Assembly: GCA_038373865.1 (NCBI GenBank)
Contig: JAXGGA010001658.1
Location: 1 to 64,000 of the forward strand
Source: Uloborus plumipes
Taxonomy: Eukaryota > Arthropoda > Arachnida > Araneae > Uloboridae
Length of the DNA: 64,000 nt
Reading direction: 5' to 3'
The position numbers and the translations under genes were made by a program. Shown here piece after piece: positions 1 to 10,907 of the stretch. Each line of letters opens with the position of its first letter. The stretch's first letter is position 1. The notes below the pieces were generated by a model. It made no database searches and was not told the DNA's origin. It saw only the letters and a program-made list of their open reading frames with translations.

Positions 1-144
1 AAAAATGTTTTGTGTTTGCTTGGAATATCAAAAGTAAAGCAAGACCGAAGTTTTTACTCAGAAAATCAAATTGAAAAAAAAATCTTTTAACTGCTTTTTT
101 TACAATCAAAGCTGAAAAGTGTTCCGATTCAACCCATTTTACGG
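1..144. mobile_element. Right end of a pogo-like element, cut by the window edge
   Basis: This segment closely matches the last 144 bases of the complete element at 36520-37828, including the stretch around TATCAAAAG and the terminal GTGTTCCGATT motif. It ends in CCCATTTTACGG followed by TA. Read inward on the other strand, the end is CCGTAAAATGGG, which is the left terminus of the 36520 element. The two are therefore copies of one family and the rest of this copy lies upstream of the window. No coding sequence is visible in this part. Confidence 0.7.
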
Positions 145-1460
145 TATTTATGTAGATTCAAATCAAAATTGTTTGTTTTCTATTTTAGTTTCAATAAACC
201 TATAATGTCAGTTTTGGAATATAATGTTCATAATGATGATAGTAATGATGATGAAAGATTTGTTGAAATCGTGGATGAAAATCCTAAAGTTTCATCTGTA
301 TTCATTACGATGAATACCATTAATTGAAATTCATAATTTATGTGTTTGTAAATTTACGCTTTAAGCAACAGATTCTAAATTTAGTATAAAATAATATGCA
401 TTATTTTTCATGTACAACAGCATATTAAAAATAAATTGTAATATAAGTTTTGTATTAGTAATGAATAAAAAACATCATTATAATAATGGATAAAAAACAC
501 TTTATTCAAAAGTTTTTCCGGCATAATAGAATATTTAATAAAAATTCAAAAAAATACACACGTAATTGTTTAATTGCCCTTCTGTCGATACTCCCAGAAT
601 ACCTTTTTTATTTTTATTTTCTTAATATTTTGCTGCTCCAATTCTTCAATACTAAGACATTTTTAAAACGTGATTTTGAAATTTCTTCAGAGATATATTA
701 GGCAATGTATGATTTACTTCGTGCTATACTGAGAAAGGTTAAATTATTGTTAGTTCACCTTTTAAAATAAAATTCATGGCCGCGTTTATTGCATCACACA
801 GCATCTTTGCATCTTTTAGAATATTTCAGTAATGAACTAAGGGCACTTTATATTCTCTAGCTTTTGTTCCATCCAGGAAAACGAGGAACTTAAAACGTTG
901 TAGCAGAGTTTGTTGTGTTCTTGACAATGACACTGTGCTGGCAAGGAAAACTCTTTTACAGATTTTATATGTAGTTTGTTGGTAACTGTCGAATGGTGAA
1001 GTACAAATAAGAAAGGTGCCAGATCATGCTATAAAACGAAGTATACAATTTTGTTAAGCTACAGTATCATTTTCTGCCAACGTATAAAATTTTAAAAGCA
1101 CACATTTCGGCAGAAAAAAAAATTATTGAAAAATCATAAATTTAAGTGTATAAATATCTATAAAGCGAGACATCTCTGACATCTTTTATAGATGTCAGAG
1201 AATTATTAATTTATTTTTTAAAAAGTTTATACTAATGAAATTTACAATAATAAGGATAATAATCTTAAATGAGCATTAGTCTTTAAAAAGGAACACGCGC
1301 CAAAGTCTATTGAAGTAGGTTTAGATAGAAAAAGAAGACATGTTTCAAATTTTATCCGATTGTTCCTAAAAATATCTTGGCTTCCATTATGTTACCATCG
1401 CTATCTAAGAATAAGTGTCTTAAGGACGGCCCGTGTATTCATTCATTGCCTGTGTATATT
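145..1460. other. AT-rich flank; possible short terminal exon at 189-327
   Basis: No recognisable gene. A pyrimidine-rich stretch ending in AG at 187-188 is followed by an open frame, 190-327, that includes an ATG at 205 and ends in TGA. Its predicted peptide is short and acidic (Asp/Glu-rich around codons 10-20 from the ATG). It could be a terminal exon or chance; I give it about 0.1 as coding. The 71-codon frame at 486-701 is Phe/Lys/Asn-rich and looks like chance in AT-rich DNA. A perfect 12-bp inverted repeat lies at 1173-1201. Confidence 0.3.
1173..1201. repeat. Perfect 12-bp hairpin
   Basis: TCTCTGACATCT at 1173-1184 is the exact reverse complement of 1190-1201, with a 5-base loop between. 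It is not followed by a U-tract arrangement that would matter in a eukaryote, and no transposon end was recognised beside it. Confidence 0.75.
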
Positions 1461-1461
1461 A

Positions 1462-1820
1462 GGGTGGACCGAAAATGACTTTTTTTTTAAATTTCGATAA
1501 TGGGTATTTCGGAATATCGCATTTCTGAATTTCTACGCATTTCTGAAAAAGGAAGGAATTATACCACAGACCTCAACTTGTTTATGGGATTTCTATGCCC
1601 TCAATGGCACTTTTTCCGCCCTACCTGTTATCGATTTTTTTTAATAATTTGCTAAAAATCTCGAAAAAACTACATTTTTTTTCCAAACTTCAACGCGATT
1701 GCGACAGATCAAGAAATTGCCCAAAATATTCAAAGTTTTTATGTGCACTTTGCTCCCGCAATGGCACCTTTTCTGCAGTACCCATCATTGTAAAAGAAAA
1801 AGTCATTTATCGGCTCACCC
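1462..1820. mobile_element. MITE with GGGTGGACCG terminal inverted repeats
   Basis: The left end reads GGGTGGACCGAAAATGACT and the right end, reverse-complemented, GGGTGAGCCGATAAATGACT. Both ends are flanked by TA. The 359-bp interior has no transposase; the 88-codon frame inside has no recognisable homology. The termini resemble those of the much larger elements at 39608-41205 and 47073-51194 (GGGTGGAGCGAAAA). Two similar internal stretches (near 1600 and 1757, each with CAATGGCAC) suggest an internal duplication. Confidence 0.7.
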
Positions 1821-1821
1821 T

Positions 1822-4076
1822 AGTGAGTATGGTATCAAGTAGGCATACTAAACTATTGTAATGGTTTATTTATCCTTTTTTTTTCCAAGCAGACATATTT
1901 TAAATGGTGCTGCAGAGTTTGTACACGTGGACGTTTTTTATGTAAAATGGCACGTTTTCTTCCATTTAAATAAAAAATGAATTAATTTTTTTATACCCCA
2001 TAAGAAAATAAATAATATACGATATACATTAAAATATCGTTTTAATAAACTGACTGTGCATATTTTTCACTATAGGAGGTACAGTGCACGTGTTTGGAAA
2101 TAGTCCATTTAAATTAGATTTATTAATATCGTTTGCACGAGCGGGAAAGAAATTAATTAGCCTAAAAGAAATCAAAAGGTGCTGCCATTTTTTCTTGATT
2201 ATGAACAAATAAAGTTCTTGCTTTTAGGATTTTCCTGTAACAAGGAATTGAAAATATTTTTGGCGATTGATTAATTTTTCGTACTGCGAGCCTGCAAATA
2301 TTGCTTTTAATCTAATCGTGACTTTTGGATACGCGTCACTTGACAGAACTTTTATTCTCAGTGTGTGCAAAGTTGTGACGCAGCCAGTTGTAAATAAAGC
2401 ACATTTACGAAAGTCAACTTGTGTTTAAATTATTTGATGACATACTTTAAATGTGTAGGATCTTAAAGGACTTGTATAGCAAAAGGTTGATGTCAGAGAA
2501 AACAAATGACATATTTGAATTAGCAGTCTAAAAAATAGTAAAATATAAATATAGTTAAAAATGCGCCTCGACGGTATTTAAGCACTGAAAATAAGTAAAT
2601 TTAATTCACTCTTTGCAATGGGAAGTTACAATCTCAATCTTTCATTAGCGCTTTACTAAAATTAACATCCAAAAAACACCAATTTTGACGAAAAATCTGC
2701 AAATCGAAAAGAATTCGACAGACTGCTCATTTTAAAGGTAAATATCGTTTTTAAAAATTGAAGATTAACCGCAAACCACGCAGTATTTGTTTTGCATTAT
2801 GCTCAGAATGATTAAGAAGGAATTTCTTCAAAGAATAAGCTAATAAAGATTAAAGTTAAAAAAATAAAACAATGCGCTTGAATCAAAAGAGTGGTAAAAA
2901 TCAAAAATCCACTTCCAATTGCAGTTTTTAATCATTAATTTTAACGGCGTAAAAAATGTATTTCTACGAACGATTATTCAGATTAAGTTTCTTTAAAAAC
3001 ATAAAGCTTGAGCGTGGAAAAAGGCTTTTCTTCTATGCATTTTTCACAGCCTCTCTTTAAAGAACTGATACAAATAAGGGCTATTAAACTTTTTCTACGT
3101 TTTATTATCATAATCCACAATATTTGAAAATATTAAACAAAGAAAAAAACCGCACAGAAAAATGTAATTGTGTTTCTACAAATGCAGTAGCTTAAGAATT
3201 TCACGAAAGAAAACGGAAGAAATGAAAAATTTCATTGTAAAAAAAGAAAAAAAATGAAAAGCACTTTGTTAAAACATGACACAAATACTAGAAAAATTAT
3301 TAAATAAACAAACAAAACATTAACCTTAAGCTTCAAATGCCGCATTTTGAAGCAAAGTATTTTTTCCCATTTTTGCCGCAACTTATTTTTAAACTTAAGA
3401 TTTAATGTGCTGAAGCTTATCGGATAATTATTTTAAAAGTTGCGTGATTTTTTGCAACACTTTTTACGAGTTATGTTCGCGTGTGTTAGAATCAGGCAGT
3501 AATCATTTGTGTTTAAACTTATGCGTTGATAACCAAAGAAAGTTTGTTATATTTGTAATCTTGTTAAAATGTCTGGAATTAGTAGTTGAAAATCGCAAAT
3601 ATGTAACCTCATGTTACATTTGTGTTTTATGTAATAATACATAGGTAAATTTAACTCTTTAAAGACCATGGGTTTATGTAGCCCTGAACGCCAAAACTTA
3701 TTTTGTAAAAATTAGACACAAGTACAACGAAACATAGTTTTTACCGTGCTATTAAGATATCAGACTCAGAAAAGTAACAAAAGAAAAGTAACAAAATGAA
3801 TACATTAATGTTTGAAAAAGAGTTTTTAACTTTTTTTTGAAAACATCGCGAAAGGAATAACATCAATTGAAACATCTCAATCATACCGTCTTGCTACTAG
3901 TTTCATTAAAGATCAATTTTTGATGAAAGAAACTTTTGATGAAAAGAATGTATGTAATACATTTAATTAGCCAAATATTACAGGATCGAATAATAAATTT
4001 CCAAATCTTGAAAAATTGTCGCAGTTTTCATCTCTAATAGACCACAGTAACACATATACCACATTCATTTATATTA
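1822..4076. other. Unannotated AT-rich DNA
   Basis: I see no gene, transposon terminus or tandem array here. Short frames such as 3444-3644 are not convincing: no recognised family and no splice context. A direct echo of AAAGTAACAAAA near 3770-3795 is a small slippage duplication. Confidence 0.4.
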
Positions 4077-4078
4077 TA

Positions 4079-4102
4079 CACTGAAGTGACAAAAGTCATG
4101 GG
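4079..4102 (+). repeat. Left terminal inverted repeat of the DD36E element
   Basis: The 24 bases beginning CACTGAAGTGAC are an exact reverse-complement match to 5262-5285. This is the expected binding and cleavage end for the transposase. The following bases differ between the two ends, so the repeat is short for the superfamily. Confidence 0.95.
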
Positions 4103-4144
4103 CAAATTTTCAGATGGCAGTAGCATCGCATAGAACAGGTATAA

Positions 4145-5254
4145 ATGCGCAGTGCTTTTACAGAGCTTTCATTTCTGTTCAAGTTATTCATGGTAAGAGG
4201 TTTTAACGTGATGATGACCGCACGACGTGAATTAACAGACTTTGAACGCGGAATGTTAGTTGGAGCTAGACGCATGGGTCATGCCATTTCGGAAATCGTT
4301 AGAGAATTCAACATTCCCAGATCCACTGTGTCAAGAGTGTGCCGAGAGTATGAAATTTCAGGCATAACATCCCACCATGGACAGCGCAGTGGTCGACCGC
4401 CTGCACTTAAAGATCGAGACCGGCGACGTCTGCAAAGAGTCGTAAATTCTAACAGACAAGCAACACTGCGTCAAATCACCGTAGAAATCAATGTGGGACG
4501 TACAATGGACGTGTCTGCTAGAACTGTGCGGAGAAATTTGGATTTCTTGGGCTATTCCAGCAGAAGACCGACTCGAGTGCCTTTACTGACAGAACGACAT
4601 CGCTTGCAGCGACTCTCGTGGGCACGTGAGCATATCGGTTGGTCCCTAGATGAATGGAAAACCGTGGCCTGGTCCGATGAGTCACGATTTCAGCTGGTAA
4701 GAGCCGATGGTAGGGTTCGAGTGTGGCGCAGACCCCACGAAGCCATGGACCCAAACTGTCAGCAAGGCACTGTTCAAGCTGGTGGTGGCTCCGTAATGGT
4801 GTGGGCTGTTTTTTCATGGCATGGACTTGGTCCTCTAGTGCGACTGGACCGAACATTGACTGGAAATGCTTATGTGCAGCTACTTGGAGATCACTTGCAG
4901 CCATTCATGGACTTCATGTACCCAAACAACGATGGGATTTTTATGGATGACAATGCGCCATGTCACCGGGCCACAACTGTTCGCAATTGGTTTGAAGAAA
5001 ATTCTGGACAATTCCAACGAATGATTTGGCCACCTAGATCGCCCGACATGAATCCCATTGAGCATTTATGGGACACCATCGAGAGGTCTGTTCGTGCCCA
5101 AAATCCTGCCCCATCAACGCTTTCACAATTATGGACGTCTATCGAGACAGCATGGCTCAATATTCCTGCAGAAGACTTCCAACGACTTGTTGAGTCCATG
5201 CCACGTCGAGTTGTTGCACTTCGCCGGGCAAAAGGAGGGCCGACACGATATTAA
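4145..5254 (+). CDS. Tc1-like transposase, DD36E, intact
   Basis: This transposase would cut and paste its element at TA dinucleotides in the nucleus. Residues about 30-75 form a first helix-turn-helix (IPRSTVSRVCREY) and about 86-135 a second (VSARTVRRNL), joined by a GRPP linker at 83-86. The RNase-H-like DDE_3 catalytic domain follows: D178 in WSDESRF, D269 in MDDNAPCH, and E306 in SPDMNPIEHLWD. There are 36 residues between D269 and E306, so this is DD36E rather than the classical DD34E. No stop or frameshift is present and all three acidic residues are kept. The first ATG gives 369 aa; the likelier start is one of two adjacent Met codons at 4211 and 4214 (giving MMTARREL or MTARREL), close to the usual N-terminus of about 345 aa. 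It lies between perfect inverted repeats, so the copy could be active. No splicing is evident. Confidence 0.95.
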   Translation: MRSAFTELSFLFKLFMVRGFNVMMTARRELTDFERGMLVGARRMGHAISEIVREFNIPRSTVSRVCREYEISGITSHHGQRSGRPPALKDRDRRRLQRVVNSNRQATLRQITVEINVGRTMDVSARTVRRNLDFLGYSSRRPTRVPLLTERHRLQRLSWAREHIGWSLDEWKTVAWSDESRFQLVRADGRVRVWRRPHEAMDPNCQQGTVQAGGGSVMVWAVFSWHGLGPLVRLDRTLTGNAYVQLLGDHLQPFMDFMYPNNDGIFMDDNAPCHRATTVRNWFEENSGQFQRMIWPPRSPDMNPIEHLWDTIERSVRAQNPAPSTLSQLWTSIETAWLNIPAEDFQRLVESMPRRVVALRRAKGGPTRY

Positions 5255-5261
5255 GAGGTAT

Positions 5262-5285
5262 CCCATGACTTTTGTCACTTCAGTG
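5262..5285 (-). repeat. Right terminal inverted repeat of the DD36E element
   Basis: Exact inverted copy of 4079-4102, followed by the TA target duplication at 5286-5287. It begins seven bases after the transposase stop codon, so the gene fills almost the whole right side of the element. Confidence 0.95.
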
Positions 5286-5287
5286 TA

Positions 5288-6481
5288 TGTGTTGAACTAA
5301 CTGTGACAAAACTTGATTTACATGTTTTATACCGTCAATAAATAGTTTCATGCATATAAATATTTCTTTACACGCAAAATTCATTTTAATTTAGAGGTTA
5401 AATGCAGTTAAAACTGTATCCTACAGTGAGAAACGTCCTCAAGAATATTTTGAATACTGACACAGATATATATATAGAGAGAACATATACTAATAAATAA
5501 AGTAATTATCGAAGTAATTAAATAATTGATATTATCTTGATCTACTGTACTCAAACGACTTTCTCTATGGTTTCAAAGAGAGTTTTTCTGGGGTATTTTT
5601 CTCAGAGCAGCTGCATTAGACATGAGAATTTATTTATAGGTCACACAGTAGAGCTCTGATCTTCTGAAAAGCGACTTATTATTTTTTATCGCTTCAGATG
5701 CGCCAACCTGCGTAATCGATGGCCGATTCTTTTCTATATCGTTTTAAAAAATCGCTTTAGCTCCAAAAGTTAGGTTCTCGATTTGTCTATGCGTTTCCTT
5801 TCTCAGTTCCCTAAAGCAGGATAAAGCAATTGTTTTTTTTCTCTTCCCCCAGTTTGCATGTTCGGCGAAGGTTAAGAAAACTTTTCTAAAGAAGAAGTGC
5901 ACGTCTGGCTTTTGTCTCATGAATAATAGATTGAAGGATATGTTCCGAAATAGTTTCTATAAATTTCACCAAAAAGATTTTAAACTTTAATCAAGCAAGA
6001 AATCGAAAAAAGAAAAACACATCAACAAGGATAAATTTGAGTCCTTTTATAATCAGGTATTGAAATTTTCTTCATGCCATATTTGTACATCATCTATAGC
6101 TCTCACATGGAAGTTACAATTTTATTTAGTTTGACTATCTAGTAATTATTTTTTATTCAGTCGAAGGCGAAATTACACTTCTTAGTACATACAATGAGCT
6201 AACTTTTCCGCTATGAATTTATCATTTATGCGTGTATTTTGAGGAGTAGAAAAACAATTGATGAGTTCAGTTGAAAGGTTAAAACCTTTTTCTACTATCC
6301 CAACTCTTCTTGAAAATTTTTTTCTTTCTCAAATTGCATACTTTTCTCCAATGTGCTGCTTAATATAAGGAAAATTTTATTTTAATAATTTGGTCAAATA
6401 ATTCTACACTCGTATGCGTTTCGTACGCGTTAGGAGTATGTGGAGCTCATATCAGTTTTGCATTTTTTTTTTGTATGTGTT
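5288..6481. other. Unannotated DNA
   Basis: No gene or repeat structure recognised. A short TA/GA-rich tract occurs at about 5466-5485. The 5640-5830 part is somewhat less AT-rich and unrepeated within the window, but nothing identifies its role. Confidence 0.4.
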
Positions 6482-6485
6482 TTAA

Positions 6486-6717
6486 CCCTTTATGTCCCAA
6501 ATGCATTAAGCAAATTTTAAAAATAAGTAGAGGCTAGTGCCCCCACGCCTTAGGGCCACTAAGAAAACTGTTTCCGATTGCAGGTACCATCTGTCAGCAT
6601 CTCAGCGAAGTACAAGGAGTAGTACCTAAAAGCTTCAGTATGATTCCATCCATGTAACATTCATAATTACTAAATTAATATAAGCGGAATTTCTGAGGCC
6701 CGTCGGGGCATAAAGGG
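6486..6717. mobile_element. piggyBac-like MITE
   Basis: The left end is TTAA followed by CCCTTTATGTCCC, and the right end is GGGGCATAAAGGG followed by TTAC. The CCCTTTATG(T/C)CCC termini next to a TTAA site (one copy mutated to TTAC) are characteristic of piggyBac-type elements. The roughly 232-bp interior has no coding capacity. A piggyBac-family transposase elsewhere in the genome would be needed to move it. Confidence 0.65.
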
Positions 6718-6721
6718 TTAC

Positions 6722-8380
6722 ATGAAAAAAAAAAAAAATATTTGTAAGTCTTACCAGGTGTAACGGATTCTGCGTGAGTTAATATAAGTAATAATAATTT
6801 AAAATGGCATCCCGTTTAAAACGAATGATAAGGAAATATTACAAATTTGTTTAACAAGTGCCAATGCGCTCTTTAATGATATGGCAAACATCAACTGTCA
6901 AATTAATTCCAAACTCACCTCAACATATCGAGATCAATGGTAACGCACGCGAATGTAATCATCTGCAATAATTCTGTCAATCAGACAGAAGCGATAAAAA
7001 TTTACGAAAATAGATGACACTGTCCATTTGCAAATATTTGGAGACTAAATAAATTCGCTATATAAACTATACAAAATACAAATTATGGTGCCGTTTACAA
7101 ATTTTCGTACTATTCAATGTTAAGTGATTTATTTTGCTTTTTTTTTTTTTTTATTTGGTACCGTATTTTTTTTTTCTTTACCGGAAAATAGCTGCCAAGT
7201 AACTGAACTAATTCAAGGTATTATTTCAAGCTCGTGTAATACCTAGCTAATTCTGTATTTGAAATTTTACTTTAATACATTGCCGAAATGCCGAAATGCG
7301 ATGTTAAGTTTAAAAAGAAAGTATGGTAGAGAATATAGTGTTTGCTTCTATTAGAGTTTCAACCAAATTAAAGATAACACCATTTTTGTTTTAATTAAAT
7401 TGGGAAAACAAAATAAAATTTATAATTTCTCTGTGAATTGCGCTTACTTATTACTTATAATAAATATATATTCAGTCCACAGCTTCTCCTAAAATAAATT
7501 ATTAATCAAATTCATTTCTTGCATTTAAATTTCAAACACTGTTAATTTCTTTTGAAATCTAGTGAAACAATTGGTGTTGATGATTCAGTCTGGTTCTTAA
7601 GTCATAACTATAAATAAAAATGCGTTGGTTTAGAACATAGCTACATCGAACAACCTGTAAATTAATTTGACGATTGCTTAGTAACGCTTCATTTTCCTGT
7701 AATGTACAGAAATGAAACTCAAGCATGATGATATACTGTATTATGCTGTAGTTTTCCTCTTAAAAGAAGCATCTTATCTTTCAGTTAAAAGTAGGAAGCT
7801 ATTTAGTATAATATCTTCAATGCCCACTTAAAACCCATTCATGTATGCAGATGCACATTATAATAGCATATGTGCGCCTGACATAGACACAACTATGAAT
7901 CTGCCGTCCATGGAATAGCTGTGTATTAAATGAAACTTACCCATAATTATGCGCCTGATTTTGGTAACTATGCTGTATCACATTTTAATGGTGTACTACA
8001 CAACACTAATAATGCAGTTTAGGTCATTATTACATATTAACTCTGTTGCTGCTGCATCATATAATAATGATCGCTTCAAAGCATTAATAAGTACATTTCG
8101 CAAATACAGTTGCTTCTCACAGTTCCAGTATTTTGAATAGTTGTCATGCACTTGAATTACAGACAAAATATCGCGTTGTTGTTACTATTTAGGTCTTTTC
8201 ACTGTTTTTCTGCCTAACCAGAATAATTATGCTGATGATTTTAAAAATCCCAGTTTAAATTGTAAAATACAAGCAGTATGGAAGAAGTAAATGTGTGGGG
8301 TATGAGCTAAACCATCTAATAACGTGTAAAAGTATCGAGCAGATTTTGATTTCAATTTTAAATACAATTTTTAAAAATAC
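6722..8380. other. Unannotated AT-rich DNA
   Basis: No gene or transposon end recognised. There are A/T homopolymer runs near 6725-6740 and 7138-7175. The 63-codon frame at 7949-8140 is not recognisable and lacks convincing signals. Confidence 0.4.
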
Positions 8381-8382
8381 TA

Positions 8383-8512
8383 CACTGGAAAAAATTGATG
8401 TTTTTTTACAGTACAATTATAATTTTAGAGTAACATACTGTAAAAATTGCTAATTTTGCATTAATAAACTGTAAAACTGTTAATTTTACAATTTATTGCT
8501 GTGTATTTTAAA
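8383..8512. mobile_element. Palindromic-unit foldback MITE, copy 1 (right end missing)
   Basis: It starts TA then CACTGGAAAAAATTGATG and carries three diverged TTTTACAGT/ACTGTAAAA units. Compared with the copy at 9693-10089, the right half is absent, and the sequence passes directly into the tandem repeat at 8519. Confidence 0.7.
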
Positions 8513-8518
8513 TTTTTA

Positions 8519-9166
8519 GGCCCTATGCGCGACCGGAAGATATTAATCGATTTCGATAAATTTTCTTTCCTCCTTCTTTTTATCCTTCTATTTTTTTTTT
8601 CGCGCTATTACATTACGTAAACATCTAATTCAAACGTTTTTTTTTAATCGCAAAATGAAGATTTTTTTCATATTTTGTCAAAATTTAGGCCTTCTGCAGG
8701 CCCGTCATTTAGGGGGGCAGAGGGGGGGGGGGCAATTTCCCCCCTGACTTTGAGAAATCAATGGATTTGCAAAAAAAAATGGGTGTGGTTTTTGCTGCTT
8801 TCCGTTAAAACTACATTGTCTTTGCCCCCTTCCCCCCCTGGAAAAGTTGAAATGACGGGCCTGGCCTTATGCTCAACCGGAAAATATCAATCGCGTTCGA
8901 TATTTTTTTTCTTTCTTCGTTTTCTCTTCTCAATTAGGAACTTTTCCTCGCTATTACATTACGAAAACACCTAATTCAAAAATTTAAAAAAAAAATCGTA
9001 AAAATGAAGTTTTTTCATTTCTTGTCAAACTTAAGGCCTTATGCGCAACCGGAAGATATCAACCGATTTCAATATTTCTCCCCCGTTCTTTTTAGCATCA
9101 TAATTCACAACTATTCCGCGCTATTATAACTTCAAAATAAAAAAAACGTTTTTTTTCGGTCCACCC
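8519..9166. repeat. Three-unit tandem repeat, unit about 170-180 bp
   Basis: Units begin near 8519, 8688 and 9035 with GGCC(C/T)TATGCGC-ACCGG-like sequence, followed by a shared GCTATTACATTACG and a TTTTTTCATnTnTTGTCAAA stretch before the next unit. The second unit is interrupted by a MITE at 8697-8863; without it the unit is close to 180 bp. The last unit is partial and ends at CGGTCCACCC. That sequence resembles a right terminus of the GGGTGGACCG element family, so this array may be the interior of such an element. Confidence 0.75.
8697..8863. mobile_element. G-rich MITE, copy A, inserted in the tandem repeat
   Basis: Ends are CAGGCCCGTCATTTAGG and its near inverted copy AAATGACGGGCCTG. 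The interior contains a G run, CCTGACTTTGAGAAATCAAT and GTGTGGTTTTTGCTG. Copies B (30844-31011) and C (54369-54537) are the same sequence in opposite orientation. This copy sits just after the start of repeat unit 2 of the surrounding array, splitting it. Confidence 0.85.
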
Positions 9167-9692
9167 AACTAAACAACTCAAGATTTTGAACATTTTATGT
9201 AATATCTTCACTTGTGTCCAGTGGATATATCGCTCACTGGCAAAATAGTGACATCTCTAAGCAGAGCAAACATCAACAAGTTTTGGTTTTATTTTGTAGA
9301 CACTTTGTGTCATTTTTACTCAAAAACGTAAGTTTTTTTTTCGAATTGCGGTTGGTTTTTTTCTACTTAATCTCCGAAAAGCATATTTCCATGAGAAAAA
9401 GGTACCTTGTAGCCTCCAAACACGTGCTAGCAAAATTTTTATAACGGTTTTGAATGAAGAAAAAGGTATTAATTCCAATTAAAAATCATACTTGGCTTTG
9501 CACTTAAATACATTTTTGACTTTATCATTTTCCAATAAACTAGCATTTCTACGAAAACATTGTTATTAATTTCAATATATTATTTAACATAATGAGAAAA
9601 ATGAATTTTATGACACGCACCTAATACACCTAATAACATACAGCCAGTGACACATGTTTGGTGTATTTTATTTCATTATTTTTTGAGCGGTA

Positions 9693-10089
9693 CACTGCAA
9701 AATATGGATGTTGTTTTTACAATATTATGCAGCTAATTTTTTAACAAACTATAAAAATTGCTAATTTTACAGTAATAAACAGTAAAATTGCTGCTTTACA
9801 ATAATGAACTGTAAAATTGTTAATTTACAGTTTATTACTATGCATTTTACAATTTTAAACTGGAACCTCTGCTGCCAGTACTATACTGTTGTTTTTACAG
9901 TATAATACAGCTAACTTTTGTGGTAATAAACTGTAAAATTGTGATAATAAACTGTAAAATTGCTGATTTGCGGTAACAAACTGTAAAATTTGTAGTTTTA
10001 CAGTTTATTACTGCAAATTTTACAGTTTGAAACTGGAACCTCTGCAGCCAGTATTATACTATAAAAACAACTGCTTATATTTTACAGTG
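9693..10089. mobile_element. Palindromic-unit foldback MITE, copy 2 (complete)
   Basis: This is the best preserved copy: TA, then CACTGCAAAATATGGATG, and at the other end ATATTTTACAGTG then TA. Inside are many ACTGTAAAA/TTTTACAGT units in both orientations, about 25-35 bp apart, with two copies of a GGAACCTCTGC(T/A)GCCAGTA spacer. There is no open reading frame. TA flanks and CACTG ends suggest mobilisation by a Tc1/mariner-type or pogo-type transposase, which is an inference. Confidence 0.85.
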
Positions 10090-10289
10090 TAGCAGTAAAT
10101 GAGCGTAGGGAAGAATGCCGATTGTTACAGAGCAGTATATAAACGCAAAAAAAAAAAAAAAATACTAAAAAGAAAAGAAAATCTTCCGCAAAAGTAAACA
10201 AAAAATCGCAAAAGTAAGCTAATTGCAATTCCCTGATTAATGCTCACTGCGTTACACTAATAGAGTTACCTCAGAGTTTGTGCCTTCTA

Positions 10290-10580
10290 AACTAGACAAA
10301 TAAGCCGGGTCATTTAATTGGAGAAGGCCCAGCGCTATTTTAGCGCAATTAGCGTCTTATGGATAAGAAACACCCCTACGACGAGGGAATTTATTTTCCC
10401 TTTCTCTAAGAAACCGAATGCGCGCTTCGAACGGAAGTAATAATTAGAATAAATTAAGTTTCGTTTGGGTCTTAAGGGTAGTCGTCTACGGGAAAAGACT
10501 GACAAGTTTACTTTAATTAGAGAATTCTAACCGAAGTACAATTGCATTTCTGACCCAGTAGTAAAATGTCCTAGTTACCC
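10290..10580. promoter_or_regulatory. Candidate non-coding regulatory patch with homeodomain-like sites
   Basis: This stretch is clearly less AT-rich than its surroundings, shows no repeat copy elsewhere in the window and has no long open frame. It contains several TAAT-core sequences (TCATTTAATTGG, GCGCAATTAGCG, AATAATTAG, CTTTAATTAGAG) and a perfect 15-bp palindrome GCGCTATTTTAGCGC at 10332-10346. Such clustering is typical of homeodomain-bound enhancers, but TAAT cores are common by chance in AT-rich DNA. Confidence 0.25.
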
Positions 10581-10865
10581 GACTTAAGGGGGCTTTTTCT
10601 TACAAAATCAATCGTAAGCAGTTTTCTATTTTGTTGAGAAACTTTCAATAGCTATGATGTGCGCTTTAGTGCATGATGTTTTAATTAGTGATCTAGCATT
10701 TTACATTAAAAATGAATTTTTAAACAATGTAAGAGAATCATTAGGAAAATCACATATTTTTTTACCTTTAATACTTATGAACACTATAAGGGTAATCTCG
10801 GAATTAATAAAAAACGTATTATTTAAAAGTTGAAATTTTCTCTAATTGGACATCAAATTATATTA

Positions 10866-10907
10866 CCCCTAACCATTTGCACCTACAAAGTGCTAAATGG
10901 TTAGGGG
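10866..10907. repeat. Hairpin with 17-18 bp stem
   Basis: CCCCTAACCATTTGCAC pairs with GTGCTAAATGGTTAGGGG, leaving a single bulged base and a short CTACAAA loop. The adjacent bases do not fit the usual Helitron 3' end (no CTRR about 10 bases beyond). Confidence 0.75.

Larger units (their letters stand above)
4079..5285 (+). mobile_element. Complete Tc1-like (DD36E) transposon
   Basis: This 1207-bp element is flanked by TA on both sides (4077-4078 and 5286-5287). Its ends are identical 24-bp inverted repeats beginning CACTGAAGTGACAAAAGTCA. It contains a single uninterrupted transposase gene on the plus strand occupying most of its length. The identical ends and open reading frame indicate a young or recently active copy. 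The DD36E spacing in the protein matches the DD36E branch of the IS630-Tc1-mariner superfamily described in animals. Confidence 0.95.

Noticed and set aside
4518..5300. Minus-strand and other-frame open frames within the transposase gene
   Set aside because: They are shadows of the recognised transposase and have no homology of their own; the same applies to frames within 48874-49905.
8675..8974. 99-codon frame
   Set aside because: It crosses the G-rich MITE and the tandem repeat; no gene-like composition.
9693..10089. CRISPR-like array in the regularly spaced ACTGTAAAA units
   Set aside because: Units are in both orientations, spacers are not unique, and the context is eukaryotic transposon DNA.
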